64,000 bases of DNA from Gnetum montanum (GCA_015680685.1 MNCI01015499.1:693503-757502), one strand, 5' to 3'. Shown: positions 33,548 to 45,525, numbered from the stretch's first letter. Program-made: numbers and translations. Notes: generated by a model from the letters alone, not told the origin.

Positions 33548-36500
33548 TCACACGTCATCTTCCCCTTCATCATTTCCCTCTGCATCGCCTTCTTGCGCAT
33601 CATCATTTCCGTCCTCTAGGGGGCCTGCTTCTTCATTTGAAATCTACACCATAAACATGAAGTAGTCAGCTAGAGTTGCATATAACAGCTAGAAAAACAT
33701 AAACTATTGCATTGCAAAAAGTGACTGACCTAAGATGGCCCCACGTCTATCTCAGGGGGTATGCAATCCAATCCAATCCCAAGGCAGTGCCAAACCTCCT
33801 CCTCTTTGATATATGTCCAATGTCTATCGCTCAGTTTAGTGTTTGCTGCAACTTTCTCCTTTTCGATGGCTATCCATCTTGGTGGTCCTGAAGAAAAGGA
33901 GGTAGTGGTGGTCTCATCTATGGGAAGATTCACTTCCTGCTTAGGTGACTCAGTGACCGTCACTTGCTACATGAACTTGTTGTAGGCCTCAAAAGCACCA
34001 ATGGCATCTATGAATGCTTCGTAAGTATACAACTTCAATGAAGCATCTGGTATTGTTTACGATAGGTGGCACATTCCAGTTTATACATATGCTTGTGATT
34101 CTTCTGGGACTACCCCCACTCATAAACTCTAGCACTATAGTCCTTCCAGTCTTGGTTCTTCTAAGCCAACAAGTCCATCTACATCCACTGCTCAATTATC
34201 TCCCAGGTGGTCTCGTTGTTGCGCTACATAGCCATCCAATATCTTGCATAATCTATGATGGCTGTGCGCCAACTGCCATCATTGGTATCATAGGCCAAGA
34301 GGAATTCTTTCCTGGAATGGAGGTCTCCTACATCAGTGATCAGATTGGCCTTTTCTTTATCCTGCCTCTGGACCCATTTCCACAGGTCTTCATTCACATG
34401 ACTACACTCCCACAAGGAGCGTGCCGAGTGCAACACACATTTTCTAGCCTCGTTGTATACGCGATGAGGCACCTCGGTCACTTCAGGTGGAAATGTAGGC
34501 ACGGCATCCACCTTTATTGCTTGTTTCGGGTCCCACTTGAGGTGAGAGGCTGTTATCACACATGAAAGTGCATTAGCCACAATAGCGTAGCAAGGTTTGG
34601 CAACTCATGAATTCTAGCATAGCAAGCTGAAAGTCTAGAGTAGCCACTTTACTTACCCACTTCTGGATCAACCTATTTGAGATGGATGATCATGTCGTCA
34701 ATAACCCCTTGCATGAACATATAACTAAATGCCTTAGTAATGACCAAGATGGACTACAATAAAACAGGTGAGTAACGCAAACGACAGTATAAAGGCTCCT
34801 ACCTAGCAAACCCTCAGGGGTGATAGCGGGGTGGGGGGGGTTGGGTTCACCCATCGAAATACTGTCGAATATACTTTCAAACTCATTGACATCTTATCGT
34901 AGCTCCCCTCCTTGCTGGATTAACACTATAGCAGCACCCTCTACGTTCATCTATTGCTCCGATGTTGAAATGTACTCAGTAAAAGGATCATTAGCAGAGG
35001 TTCCTTCCCCATTGCCACAAGCTTCCTCTTTATTTGTTGAGGCCTTTCTTTTTAAGGTACCAGCATCCTCCTCATCATCAAAAATGTCCTCCTCATCTGC
35101 AGGAGCGTTCTCCTCGACGATGGGAGCCCCTTCCTTTGTGGCAGGGGTTCCTTCTTTCTTGAATAGGACCCTTCCCTCTGTGGCCAGGGCCCCCACATCT
35201 TTATTAGCTACCCCCATTCTGGGAGCCGATACCTCTTCGTCACCTTCTTCTTCTTCCTCTTCTTCCTCTAACAACAAAGCAAGTTTGCATCAGGCCATAG
35301 CGTATTAACTCAAAATCAATGCTATGCTATGCTATGCTACCTAGCATAGCAAGCATTAACCAAATAAGTGAAAAAATAAGCAAAATGCTAAAAGAATTTA
35401 CCAATGGGGGGGCTGTATCCTATGTACCTTGAACTACAGCATCCACCCCTCTTCTTCTTCCGTATGAGGAAGCTCCTCAGCTAGAAGAGACGTCTTTCGT
35501 CGCAACTTGGTGGCCACCGTCTCTGCGATGAGGCATTTCCCCTATGATACGCTACCTATAGTAGCAAGGGGCACCTCTCCCACGCTGTCTTGGCCACAAA
35601 AGTTGCAAGCCACCCGATCCTTAGTCGTCATGGAAAATAACTCCCCAATAGCTTTTGGGGGATCCTGGGCTCGAGTGGTCTGGAAGACTTGGTAGATCCA
35701 TGGTTTGGAAATCTAGTTACGATCTTACATAACCCAAACTCCATTCTCATGAACCACCAAGAATTCCATGAAACGCCACAAGTAGGCTATGTAAAAGGCA
35801 TGGTGCACGTTGAAACAGGACTCATGCTTCTTATGAGGCTTCACCATTTTAGCTTGTAGACCTTTGTAGAGATGCCTAGCCCAGCTGTAATGGGCCCCCT
35901 CTTCCATTACCTTCCTCATCACCCAAGCTTACTCAATCCCAATAATCTTTCTGTGGGAAAGTAGCTGGGGGAAAGCACAGGCATAGAAGATGGGGTAAAT
36001 TTCTTTGGCTACTTTCAGCTTCGCTTTTTCCATAAGGATCCCCTTTCATCCTTTAGCCACCCCTAGCCACTCTTCAATGTCCCTCTGATGGTTCGCCTCT
36101 TTTTTGGTCTTTACCCCTATGGGGAGACCATCAACAGGGACACCGAAGAGGTCTGCGAATAGTTGGTCATTGATTTCAAGGATCACCAACACACCGTGCA
36201 CACGTGTGCGGAAGCAGTCTACCTTTTCAGAGAAAGAGTCGGCTAGGGCCAGCATCTCAATAGCTGGGATGCTTGGGTTCACGACAGGAACAGCTCCATG
36301 AGTCCAGTGTCTTGAATGTGGTTGGTCAGCGATTCTAGGACCTAGTTACAAAGCTAGCATTGAGTCTCATCTACCTCCCCGTACTTGAAGTAGATGTTGG
36401 CCTCATGATGCCCAGAGGTTATCACTGTCACCTCCTCGAACTTATTCACCATTGTAGCATTTTGCACAGAAAACTTAGACAAAAATAGAAATAGCATAAA

Positions 36501-38075
36501 AATAGAAGCAACGCTCGAACATGCAAGCAACTCACTGTTTAGCTTACCATGTTTAAACAGTGATGGGAATGGTGGAAGATCTACCAATACATCTTCAACG
36601 GTGATCAACCTAAGGGATTCCAAATCCCCATCCAACCAACCGAACTCCTTGCATGTGTCGTAGAGCTAGGAGTATCAGGTTGGGTAGGTTTGGTACTCAC
36701 CCCTGCATTGGCCTACCACACCTGCGTGCATATTCTCAGTGAAAGAAAACTCATGTAGCGCCATCTGTGCTAAGGTCAACACATCCGTGTCAGCGTGAAG
36801 TCCATTCTTGTTGACAAAAAACCTAGTAACACAAACACGCTGTTAACATTTGCCTAGCGTAGCAAGTATGCATAGCATAGCAAAATATGTTTATAGAACT
36901 CACCCGCTGGCACAATAAATGGTTCTTGGTGGGTTTGGAAAATAAGTTCCCATGTTGTGGGCAATAAACAAAGTGTTGTACAGATGGTATCAATTGTATT
37001 GGGGCATCTCCCAGATCCAAGCCAGATGCCTCAAATTTTTTGGGCGCTGACTGGATCCTTCTCCCTATCCACTCCTAATTGTTCCATCTGTGAAAAATCT
37101 TAGAATACCCTGATTTGCCCCAGGCAACAGGGTTTCTGCCACTATGGGTACTACCTCCTCTGACAAGTGTGACCAAAGGATCACATTAAAGTGCTAGAGG
37201 AGAAATTGTAGGAACTCCCATGCACCTTCCCTAAACCAGACTGCCTACTACCCCACACATGCGTGGGATGGAGGAATGTTGGCCACTGGTTCACTCAGGC
37301 AGCACAAGATCCCTACGATTTCTAGGACAATTAAGATTGGCCTTAGCACCACCTTGCATAACACAATTGCAAATGTTAACGTTATGTTCGAGTAGGATTC
37401 GCATATAGTGTAGCAGAATTAGCAGTTAGCAGATAGCGTAGCTTGACTCTCCCCATGCATATAACGTAGCAAAAAACACGAAGACAATAGCGTAGTAGAA
37501 TTAGCCTAGCGTAGCAATGAAAAGCTAAATGCAAATCTTTTGACAAGAAAGAATTCAATGTGTTGCACTATTTGGACAAATCTTCTATCTAACAAAATGA
37601 TTTGCATTACGCCATGATAGACACGTGTTACGCTGTCAAATCATGCACACGGCCAAACCCTCCTGAGGATCGCACGCCATGCTATTTGCATGCCGAGTTG
37701 TTAAAATTGCCTAAGCTTCTGTGGCAAGCTAGCCATAGCGATGGCGGTTGAGGAAACACTGCATGCAACCTTAGCGTAGCATCCATACACCCGTCGTGGC
37801 CGAATCGGCAATAGGAATGGTGTAATGGCCAAAATAGTAACAAAATGATGACAGAAAAATGTAGATTGCATAACAAAAATCATAGAAACGAAAATAGATA
37901 AAGCATAAGCAATAACCGTAGCATAAAAAACAAAGGAGAATAGCATAGCAAATTATTGGACCGATGGGGTCTCCTCTCGCACTGCGACACGCACCTGTGA
38001 CATGTACCCTAGAGTCTCCTTTACTTCGTCCACCTTGGCAAGTGCTAGGTGTTTGCATTCTCTCTTGGGAGCCAT
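33548..38075 (-). pseudogene. Antisense intron-bearing gene of B2, full length
   Basis: On the minus strand it runs from ATG 38075 (MAPKRECKHLALAKVDEVKE) to TGA 33548. Exon 1 is about 37956-38075 (donor decayed), exon 2 36904-37352 (449 bp), exon 3 36548-36822 (275 bp); exon 4 starts at 36440; the last intron is 33644-33729 (GTCAGT...GTGTAG) and the last exon encodes an acidic tail. Exon 2 shows LEIVGILCCLSEP, WFREGAWEFLQFLL, NVILWSHLSEE and NHLL-like remnants of a HAD/FCP1-like fold. Later parts hold EIYPIFYACAFPQLL, a Glu/Asp-rich segment (34951-35277, minus strand) and HRVYNEARKCVLH...YARYWMAM. All are conserved in C. I recognise no family for the C-terminal two thirds. Few stops per exon remain, fewer than expected for junk. 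Confidence 0.8.
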
Positions 38076-38209
38076 TGTTCCGATTGCTGATTCTTTCTTG
38101 GGCACTACACTGAATCGCCTTGCTCTAAATTAGCATAATCGCTCTATGCTCTAAATCAAGGCTCTAAGCTGTTACGGTAAAAATGACAAGTTTATTGGGG
38201 GTAAAACCC

Positions 38210-38217
38210 TATTTATA
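38210..38217 (-). promoter_or_regulatory. TATA box of the B2 antisense gene
   Basis: The minus strand reads GCTATAAATAGGGTTTTACC about 135 bp upstream of the ATG at 38075. B1 has the same box at the same distance, and AATGACAAGTTTA is conserved just downstream of it in both. Confidence 0.6.
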
Positions 38218-38394
38218 GCTAAAACGGTGAAAAGGAACTTATCATTTTCTCTCCCCGATTAATGAGGGACGTCCCGTACAGTGTAACATTCCCCCATAGC
38301 GTAGCAGCACTATTTGCATTATGGTAGGTGGGCCCAACCGAAAACTTTGACCCACTTTAAACTAGTTGTTGGCCTTTGCAAAAATGACTAACTA

Positions 38395-38690
38395 GGCGGT
38401 CTGCAAAGACCTTAAACTAGCAACTTCAAACTTTTTCATTCAGATGGTTTGCAAAGACCTTAAATTAGCAAATTATAACCCACAGCCTCTATCAAGTTAA
38501 CTGTCTGCAAAGACCTTAAACTAGTAGTTCTAACACATAGCTTCGATCTCGTTGGCAGTCCGTAAAGACCTTAAACTAAATACTTCGTAGTTTCACTAGA
38601 GTAACCCATTAGTGGTCCATAAAGACCTTAAACTAGCATTTTTACACTTTTGCATCCAGGTAGTCTGTTGTGACTTTAAAATGGCAATGT
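38395..38690 (+). repeat. Tandem array before RT in B2
   Basis: Six units of about 45-55 bp have the core GCAAAGACCTTAAACTAGCA. It matches 5090-5330 in B1 and lies between the antisense promoter and the pol ATG. Confidence 0.85.
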
Positions 38691-38829
38691 ACAAGTTTCA
38701 CGTCATATTTTATAGTTATTTCAACTGTTCACATCTCATTGCTACTTTACAAATGCTTACCACGCATTGTTGCTCCAAACAAGTATCCCCTGACTAAGCA
38801 TTCATCCCATTATAGCAAGTTGACCAAGA

Positions 38830-41800
38830 ATGGCAATGCACCATGATCTTTCTTCACCTCTAGCATTGATAGGTCCACACGGCGAGCTTGCAAGAAAACT
38901 NNNNNNNNNNNNNNNNNNNNNNNNNNNNNNNNNNNNNNNNNNNNNNNNNNNNNNNNNNNNNNNNNNNNNNNNNNNNNNNNNNNNNNNNNNNNNNNNNNNN
39001 NNNNNNNNNNNNNNNNNNNNNNNNNNNNNNNNNNNNNNNNNNNNNNNNNNNNNNNNNNNNNNNNNNNNNNNNNNNNNNNNNNNNNNNNNNNNNNNNNNNN
39101 NNNNNNNNNNNNNNNNNNNNNNNNNNNNNNNNNNNNNNNNNNNNNNNNNNNNNNNNNNNNNNNNNNNNNNNNNNNNNNNNNNNNNNNNNNNNNNNNNNNN
39201 NNNNNNNNNNNNNNNNNNNNNNNNNNNNNNNNNNNNNNNNNNNNNNNNNNNNNNNNNNNNNNNNNNNNNNNNNNNNNNNNNNNNNNNNNNNNNNNNNNNC
39301 AACTCATCGACACTACAGTCAGTCACGCTCTATTATCCTTCATGGATGGTTTCTCCGGCTACAACCAAATTTGCATCAACCCATAGCATCAGTTAACAGC
39401 AGCCTTCATGACCCCATGGGGTACTTTTTGTTATACTATGATACCCTTCGGGATCAAGAATGCCGAAGCAACTTACCAGAGAGTCATAACTTACATCTTT
39501 AGTGACTACATCTTAGAAATGCTGAATGACTACGTGGATGACATAGCGGTCAAATATAAAGAGGCCACTGATCATCCCAACGATCTAGGTGTAGTCCTCA
39601 AGCGTTACCAGATGCATGATTTATGCCTTAACCCAAAAAAGTGTGTCTTCAGGGTGAGAACCAGACACATGTTAGGGTTTGTAGTATCGAAGGTTGGGAT
39701 ACGAGTGGACCCTGACAAAGTCAAGGCCATAGTTAATCTAGCGCCACCTACAAACCTTAAAGAATTGTGTGGGTTACAAGGTAGGGTATAGTTCTTCAGA
39801 AGGTTTATAGTAAAGTTAAGTAACAAGTTACACCCCATGCAACATCTACTTAAGAAGGGGGTTAACTTCGAATGGATAACACAATGCCAACAAGCCTTTG
39901 ATGATCTGAAGAAAGAGCTTTTACACCTCCCGACTGTGTACCCACAGCAAAGAGATAAGTCTTTCTTTGTCTACCTTGCCACCTCAGAAATGTCTATCAC
40001 ATCACTGTTATGTTGGAGAAGAGACGATAGCTCTAACATTCCAGTGTATTATCTAAGTCATGCATTGATAGCATATGAGGCAAAATACAACGAGGTGGAG
40101 AGAAACTGCCTTGCCCTAGTCTTTGCATTAAAGAAATGGAGGCATTATCTGTTTTGTAGCAAAGTTAACATTGTTTGCAAGAGCAATGTACTCCAGGCTA
40201 TCACAAATAATCTATATGAAAGCAATAGGATAGCCCGGTGGAAATTCATAACAGCGGAATTCGATTTGCATTATGTGAGCCAATTGTCGACAAAGGGTCA
40301 AGCTATAGTAACACAACTTACGACCTCACCTGTCAACAATCAGGCAAACATAGATCCTGAGTTCCCTGACGAGCATGTTAGCACTATGAATGCCATCCCA
40401 TCACATCTTGAAGCTACTTTTCATTTCGACGATGCCTCGACCATGTGAGGAGGTAGTGCAGCTATTGTCATTACATTCACCTCTAGGGAAATGCAACCTT
40501 TTGCTTATCATTTTGTGTTCCTTTGTACAAACAACATGGTAGAGTACGAAAGGTTACTTAGGGGCCTCTTAGCAGCCCAAGCATTAAACATTCAACACCT
40601 GGCGATTCGCGAGGATTCACAGCTCATTGTGAATTAAATCATTGAGGTCCACACTTGCAAAGCTACACACCTGTAGCCCTACTGCGACCTAGTGAAAAGC
40701 TTACTTAAACAGTTTGCAACAATGGATGTTCAACACGTGTCACGCAATGAAAACACCATAGCAAATGCTATGGCCACCCTAGCGTTAAATGTGCCATCAC
40801 ACCTATTCGCAAGTTTTCCAGCTTCAATTATCGAGTATATGAAGCCTATCACTCAGGCAGTACACGTAGCCTCTGTTAGTGCTACAGACACCTAGGAGTG
40901 GTATGCCAACATTAAAGCCTACCTACAACATGGTGAGCTGCCAAGTAGATTGACATCTACCCAGAGAGATGCGATCTGTAAGCGTGCTCGGCAATATGTG
41001 CTCATGTGAGACAATACCTTGTGAAAATGCTCCTATGACAGGATATTGCTATCATGCGTAAATGAGGAGCAAGTGCAAAATGTCATTAATGAAGTACACG
41101 AGGGACAGTGTGGTGGACACATAGCACCTAGGGCCATGGCTACAAAAATCAAACGCCTAGGGTACTACTAGCCTCACATGGAGTGTGATTGCCTAGCCAA
41201 AGTCAAGACTTGTGATACATGCCAAAGATATGCAAATCTTATACACGTTTCGCCTACAAAGTTGCATCCAACCCAGATCATGTGGCCTTTCTAGCGATGG
41301 GGAATAGACATCATAAGACCTATCACACCTAAGTCTTTCGCAAGGCATAGCTTCATCATCACTGCCACCGAGTATTTTACAAAGTGGGTGGAGGCTATTC
41401 CCCTGAGAAAGACTACATCCTAGCAAGTTTTCCACTTCTTCTTAGACAACATCGTGACAAGGTTTGGGCTTCCCATGACTATTATGACCAACAATGGGCC
41501 ACAGTTCAGTAGTGCAGAAACCAAAACCTTCTACAGCAATCTTGGCATCAGGAAATCATTCTCCTCGCCATACTATCTACAGGAAAACGGACAAGAAGAA
41601 GCTACAAAAAAGCCCATCATCAACTTGCTCAAGAAAATTCTTAACAACAACAAGAGGTGATGGCATGAGCAAATCCTCTATGTGTTGTGGGCTTACAGGA
41701 TGACGTGCAGGACTATGACAAGTAAGACACCTTATAGTCTTGTTTATGGATCTGAAGCTGTGTTACCTCTTGAGTTGTAGGTACCGTCAATTCAAATGAT

Positions 41801-41960
41801 CCTATCGAATGTCATGAGCGAAGCCCAAAATAATGAGTTGAGGATCATCGACCTCGACTCCATAGAGGAGGAGCGTACATAGACACTTGGTCACATAGAG
41901 CATTATCAAAACAGGCAACGGCAAAAGCATCATGCAAACCCGCATCAACGACCAGTAAAG
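38830..41960 (+). pseudogene. B2 pol: RT, dual RNase H, integrase, C-terminus deleted
   Basis: The frame opens MAMHHDLSSPL at 38830, as in B1. A 399-base gap hides the N-terminal RT. Visible RT has FCYTMIPFGIKNA and DYVDDIAV (near 39530); RNase H lies at 39950-40250 (YNEVERNCLALVFALKKW) and the second RNase H at 40420-40800. The integrase zinc finger (VHEGQCGGHI...CDTC) and core (ATEYFTKWVEAIPLRKT) follow; the second catalytic Asp reads Asn (TNNGPQF) while the Glu seems kept (NGQEEATK). The C-terminal ~60 residues and most of the downstream array are deleted: HQRPVK runs straight into array sequence. Stops occur, several of the Trp or Gln to TAG type. Confidence 0.88.
38901..39299. other. Assembly gap (399 N)
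   Basis: The gap lies inside the B2 RT region. The matching part of B1 suggests that roughly 430 bp of RT coding sequence belong here. Confidence 0.99.
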
Positions 41961-43351
41961 ACTAGCACATCATGCAAAACTAGCACATCAGATAGTTTAC
42001 TAGGACCTTAAACTAGGTTCGTGACACATCCTTAGTATGCATCACAACTCTACAAACAAGCGAGCATGCACACTGCCAACACGAGGTGGGGTGTTGTAGT
42101 TCTCGAATGTAGTTCACGATGCTAAGAAAACACCCTTGAGAACGTGTGCAACGCCACTACCCCTGGCATCTTGCTGATCCTCTGGAGATGTCGTATGAAA
42201 TCTTGCTGACCTTTCAAAGCTACCGCTACCACAGCCCTTTGCTTTGGCAGTAGCTTCCATGGTCAGTGCCTGCTGCTAGAGTTCCAGTAGTATTATGGCC
42301 CAGCCCCAATGTTGCTATCCTCCAGCCCCCACCATCGCCCAAGCCCAAAAGATGTTCAGCTATTGGGTAGCTTATCTCATAGCTGAACTGCATGATGTTT
42401 ACCTTAGGTGGGAACTCCTGAGCACTCACATCACCACAATTCCTAGCTGCCTCGGTGCGAATCTCTCCACATAGATGCTATCAGAACTGTTACTGGCCTT
42501 TCTAGTTTGGACATTGAATGGCTCAACAACAATGTCTGTTGTTCCAGTAGCATTCAAAGCAAGCAAGACCTTTGCCTTTATTTTACATCATGGTTGTTTC
42601 TTCTGGTTTTCTCTCTATTGTGTTTGTAGGATACGTATCAGAGAGGCATCGATCATAGGTGCGTTTCACCATGGAGGTAGGACACGACATCGTTCCAAGG
42701 TGTTCGTCCTAACTAGCTTAGCCACTTCGGAGTGCATATCCTATCCTCCCCCTTAATCTCCTTTACCTTGTTCCTTACACCTGCAATTTTCACTCTCACC
42801 TCTTTTACGAATTTTCTTGATGCTTGTAAAGCCCTTCCATATGCCCAACCGTAAAGTCCATGACGTGCGTAACGCAACTCGCTACATGGGAAGCATATGT
42901 AGGTAGGTTAAAGCCCCACGTGGATGTAACACAACTCATCCTAGGAAAGAAACAGTTGTCCTGTGACAAGGTTATTTGCAAAGGTAAATGATAGAACAAC
43001 AAAAGAAAAAATGTAAAAGAGCAAAAGCTCGTGCAAAAAAAAACATGCCTAAAACAAATGGCACATCAGCTGTTTCATAGAACCCTCTCTAAGCATTCCA
43101 ATGAGAGGTCAAAGGTTATCAAAAGCAAAAATAACCATGCAAACAACTCCCTCACAAGCATTCTGACAAGGGACCCTGCTAAGTTTTATCTTTACCATTT
43201 TCCTGAATCTCCTTCCCTGCTTAACCATTTCGTCTTTCTCTGCATAGCCAATCCAACACTCTCAAGCATGGCTCAGCGACATCTTGATGGCTACTACTGA
43301 GCAAATGTTAGCATCTTGTCTTTCGTGGTTATTCATATTCTTTGTCGACAT
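41961..43351 (+). other. B2 3' noncoding tail, left of A2
   Basis: No gene is seen. The part from 42000 follows the B1 tail (9200-10640) block by block, including the splice-site-like CTATTGTGTTTGTAG ending at 42629. It breaks at 43351, where A2 inserted, and resumes at 49786 (GATGTCTCTCGGG) up to the polypurine tract before 49830. Confidence 0.7.
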
Positions 43352-45026
43352 TGAAACACCACAAAAATTTGGGCCCAGCACTTTCAGACAAGAATCGAGC
43401 TAAGTCATAATGCTTCCCAATATGATCGAAACTTGCAAACTCCACAAACAGCATCAAACGAAGTCCAATTAAGCAAGTAAAAATTCCCCAAGATCCATCG
43501 GAGGCTACGTCAACATCGGGCAACAAGAACTAAAAGTCCCAAGCTCAAAACACTTAGTTCTGACTAAGTATACTTCTTGCACACAGGCCTGCATGCCCAG
43601 CGTGTAGCTCAGTGTATAGCAACTTTTGAGCCTCAAAAACAAGCCAAAACATGCTAGAACTGAGCATCTGGACCCCCAAGACCTTCCCCAAGGCCCCCAG
43701 TGGCTCTCAAGCTCCTGAAGATCAGTTTTTGGGCTCAAAATGATGGGCTTTCATGCCTGCACACTGGCATGCACGCCCAGTGTGCACCATCATAAACAGA
43801 TTAAAACAGGCACTCAGACCATGATTTTCATAGGTAATCAATTCCCAAAGTTAGAGAAACCATCTGGCATCATCTTGGGCTCTCAAAAATCAAGTTTTAA
43901 CCTTGAAAAGTGGTAGTTTCATGCCTGCACGCTAGCCTGCACGCCCAGCATGCACCACTTTGAACAAGGTAGAATGGACATTTTAGGCAAGATTTTGATA
44001 AGGGAGTCAACCCTCAAGGCATGGTCAATGAATCTACGAGTCCACAAGCTTGGGAGACATCAATTTTGGCCTCAGAATGGTTGTCCTTGACCCTGCATGC
44101 CTAGCGTGCACACCCAGCATACACCACAGCATGCACACCAAAAACATGTCCAAAACTCTATCAAAGTGAAGCCGAAATGAGCCCCCAAATGCCCCGAAGA
44201 ACCAGCAACACTTAGGCAATAAGGATCCAACTTCAGTGTATAATATTAAGCTCCAAAATTATAGTTTTCATGCCCACACACTAGCCTACACGCCCGGCGT
44301 ATATGCCAAGCATGTACACGCTAGCATGCTGCACGCTTGTAAAGCTTCATTCTTTTGCACCCGGTCGATGCTCCACGTGTCATCCGATCCAAAATTCTAG
44401 CATTCCACATCCAATCATCCCATCTTAGATCTGAATTTCATGCCCAAACTCATACAGAAACCAAGATTTTTTACCAGATCAGGTCGAAAATTGAGAAATC
44501 TAGGCAAAAATCTAGGCAATCCACACTTAGAGCATCGAGAACACTAACTCTATACGCTGGACTGCTACCCTGCACGTTGAGCATATAGTCTTCATGCTAT
44601 GCCTGCAACCCAAACTAGCATACCATCACCCCTTTGCATCCACCGGGGCTCTTCGTCCGCCATGTGTCAGATTCACAACTACGTCTAGACCGGTGCATTG
44701 TAATTTTTATTATGCAATAATATTGCTACATTTTTTGCTAAGATTTGTTATACTTTTTTTTTTTATTTCTTTATCTCTTGTTTACATTCCTACATGCTTG
44801 CATTCTGATTTACATTTATCCTACCATTTACGTATAACCCGACATATCGCACGTCAGCATATGTTTGGGGAAATCCTAGTCTGATCCGCATGCGGACCAC
44901 CCAAGGTACTCTACCTTCGTCAGTTCCAGCTCATCCTCAAGCAAAGGTAGGGTCTTCTATGCCTGTCTGTAGATCTCTCGGTGTCTATTTCATTCCAGCC
45001 TTGCATCGACAATTTCAGACATTATA
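43352..45026 (+). mobile_element. 5' LTR of A2
   Basis: It begins TGAAACACCACAAAAATTTG and ends TTTCAGACATTATA (TA in place of CA). Two related ~190-bp units with CATGCCTGCACRCTRGC lie at 43745-43960. A G-box CACGTG is at 44374, about 80 bp upstream of a CATACAGAAA sequence in the TATA position (A3 has TATAAAAA there). Confidence 0.88.
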
Positions 45027-45031
45027 GAAAA

Positions 45032-45048
45032 TGGTGCTAGAAGGAGGG
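45032..45048 (+). other. Primer binding site of A2
   Basis: TGGTGCTAGAAGGAGGG lies 5 bases after the LTR. It begins with TGG, as expected for pairing with a tRNA CCA end, and closely resembles the site TGGCGCTAGAAGGAGGG that I associate with Tat-lineage elements. Confidence 0.8.
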
Positions 45049-45127
45049 TGCACTGTTTTTTGAACCTACTTTGATCCACCATTCGAAACTTGCCAAATCT
45101 ACACCCTATTCAGCTAGATCTGCTACA

Positions 45128-45525
45128 ATCTCAGCGTACACACGCTGTCTAGCCTGTATGCTATCTAGCCTGCACGCTGTTTAGCCTACACGCTGTTTAG
45201 CCTACACGTTGTCTAGCCTGTACGTTATTTAGCCTGTACACTCTCTCACCTGTACTCTGTCTATACATTGCCTGTTCGCCCTGCTGGTTGTTAAAGCCTG
45301 TACATTGGGATTTAGTCTGCACGCTGTGTAGACAGCCTGCACACTGCCAAACTTAGCTGCACGCTACCAAACTTAGGTGCACGCTGTGTAGACAGCCTGC
45401 ACGTTGCCAGACTTGGGTGCATGCTGTGTAGACAACCTGCACGCTGCCAAACTTAGCTGCACGCTGCCAGACTTGGGTGCACACTGTGTAGACAGCCTGC
45501 ACGCTACTGGTGTACACTAACAAAT
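45128..45525 (+). repeat. Two tandem repeats in the A2 leader
   Basis: At 45128-45260 a unit of about 18-20 bp (TAGCCTGTACGCTGTY) is repeated about seven times. At 45305-45525 a unit of about 55-60 bp (CTGTGTAGACAGCCTGCACGCTGCCA) is repeated about four times, partly with half units. Both use the ACGCTG word that marks family A LTRs. Confidence 0.85.

Noticed and set aside
34014-35308. Plus-strand open frames of 183 and 162 codons
   Set aside because: They are opposite to exons of the antisense gene; only the minus-strand reading is conserved in C.
38802-39502. Long open frames across the N gap
   Set aside because: They consist mostly of unknown residues; only the plus frame beginning at 38830 is supported, as B2 pol.
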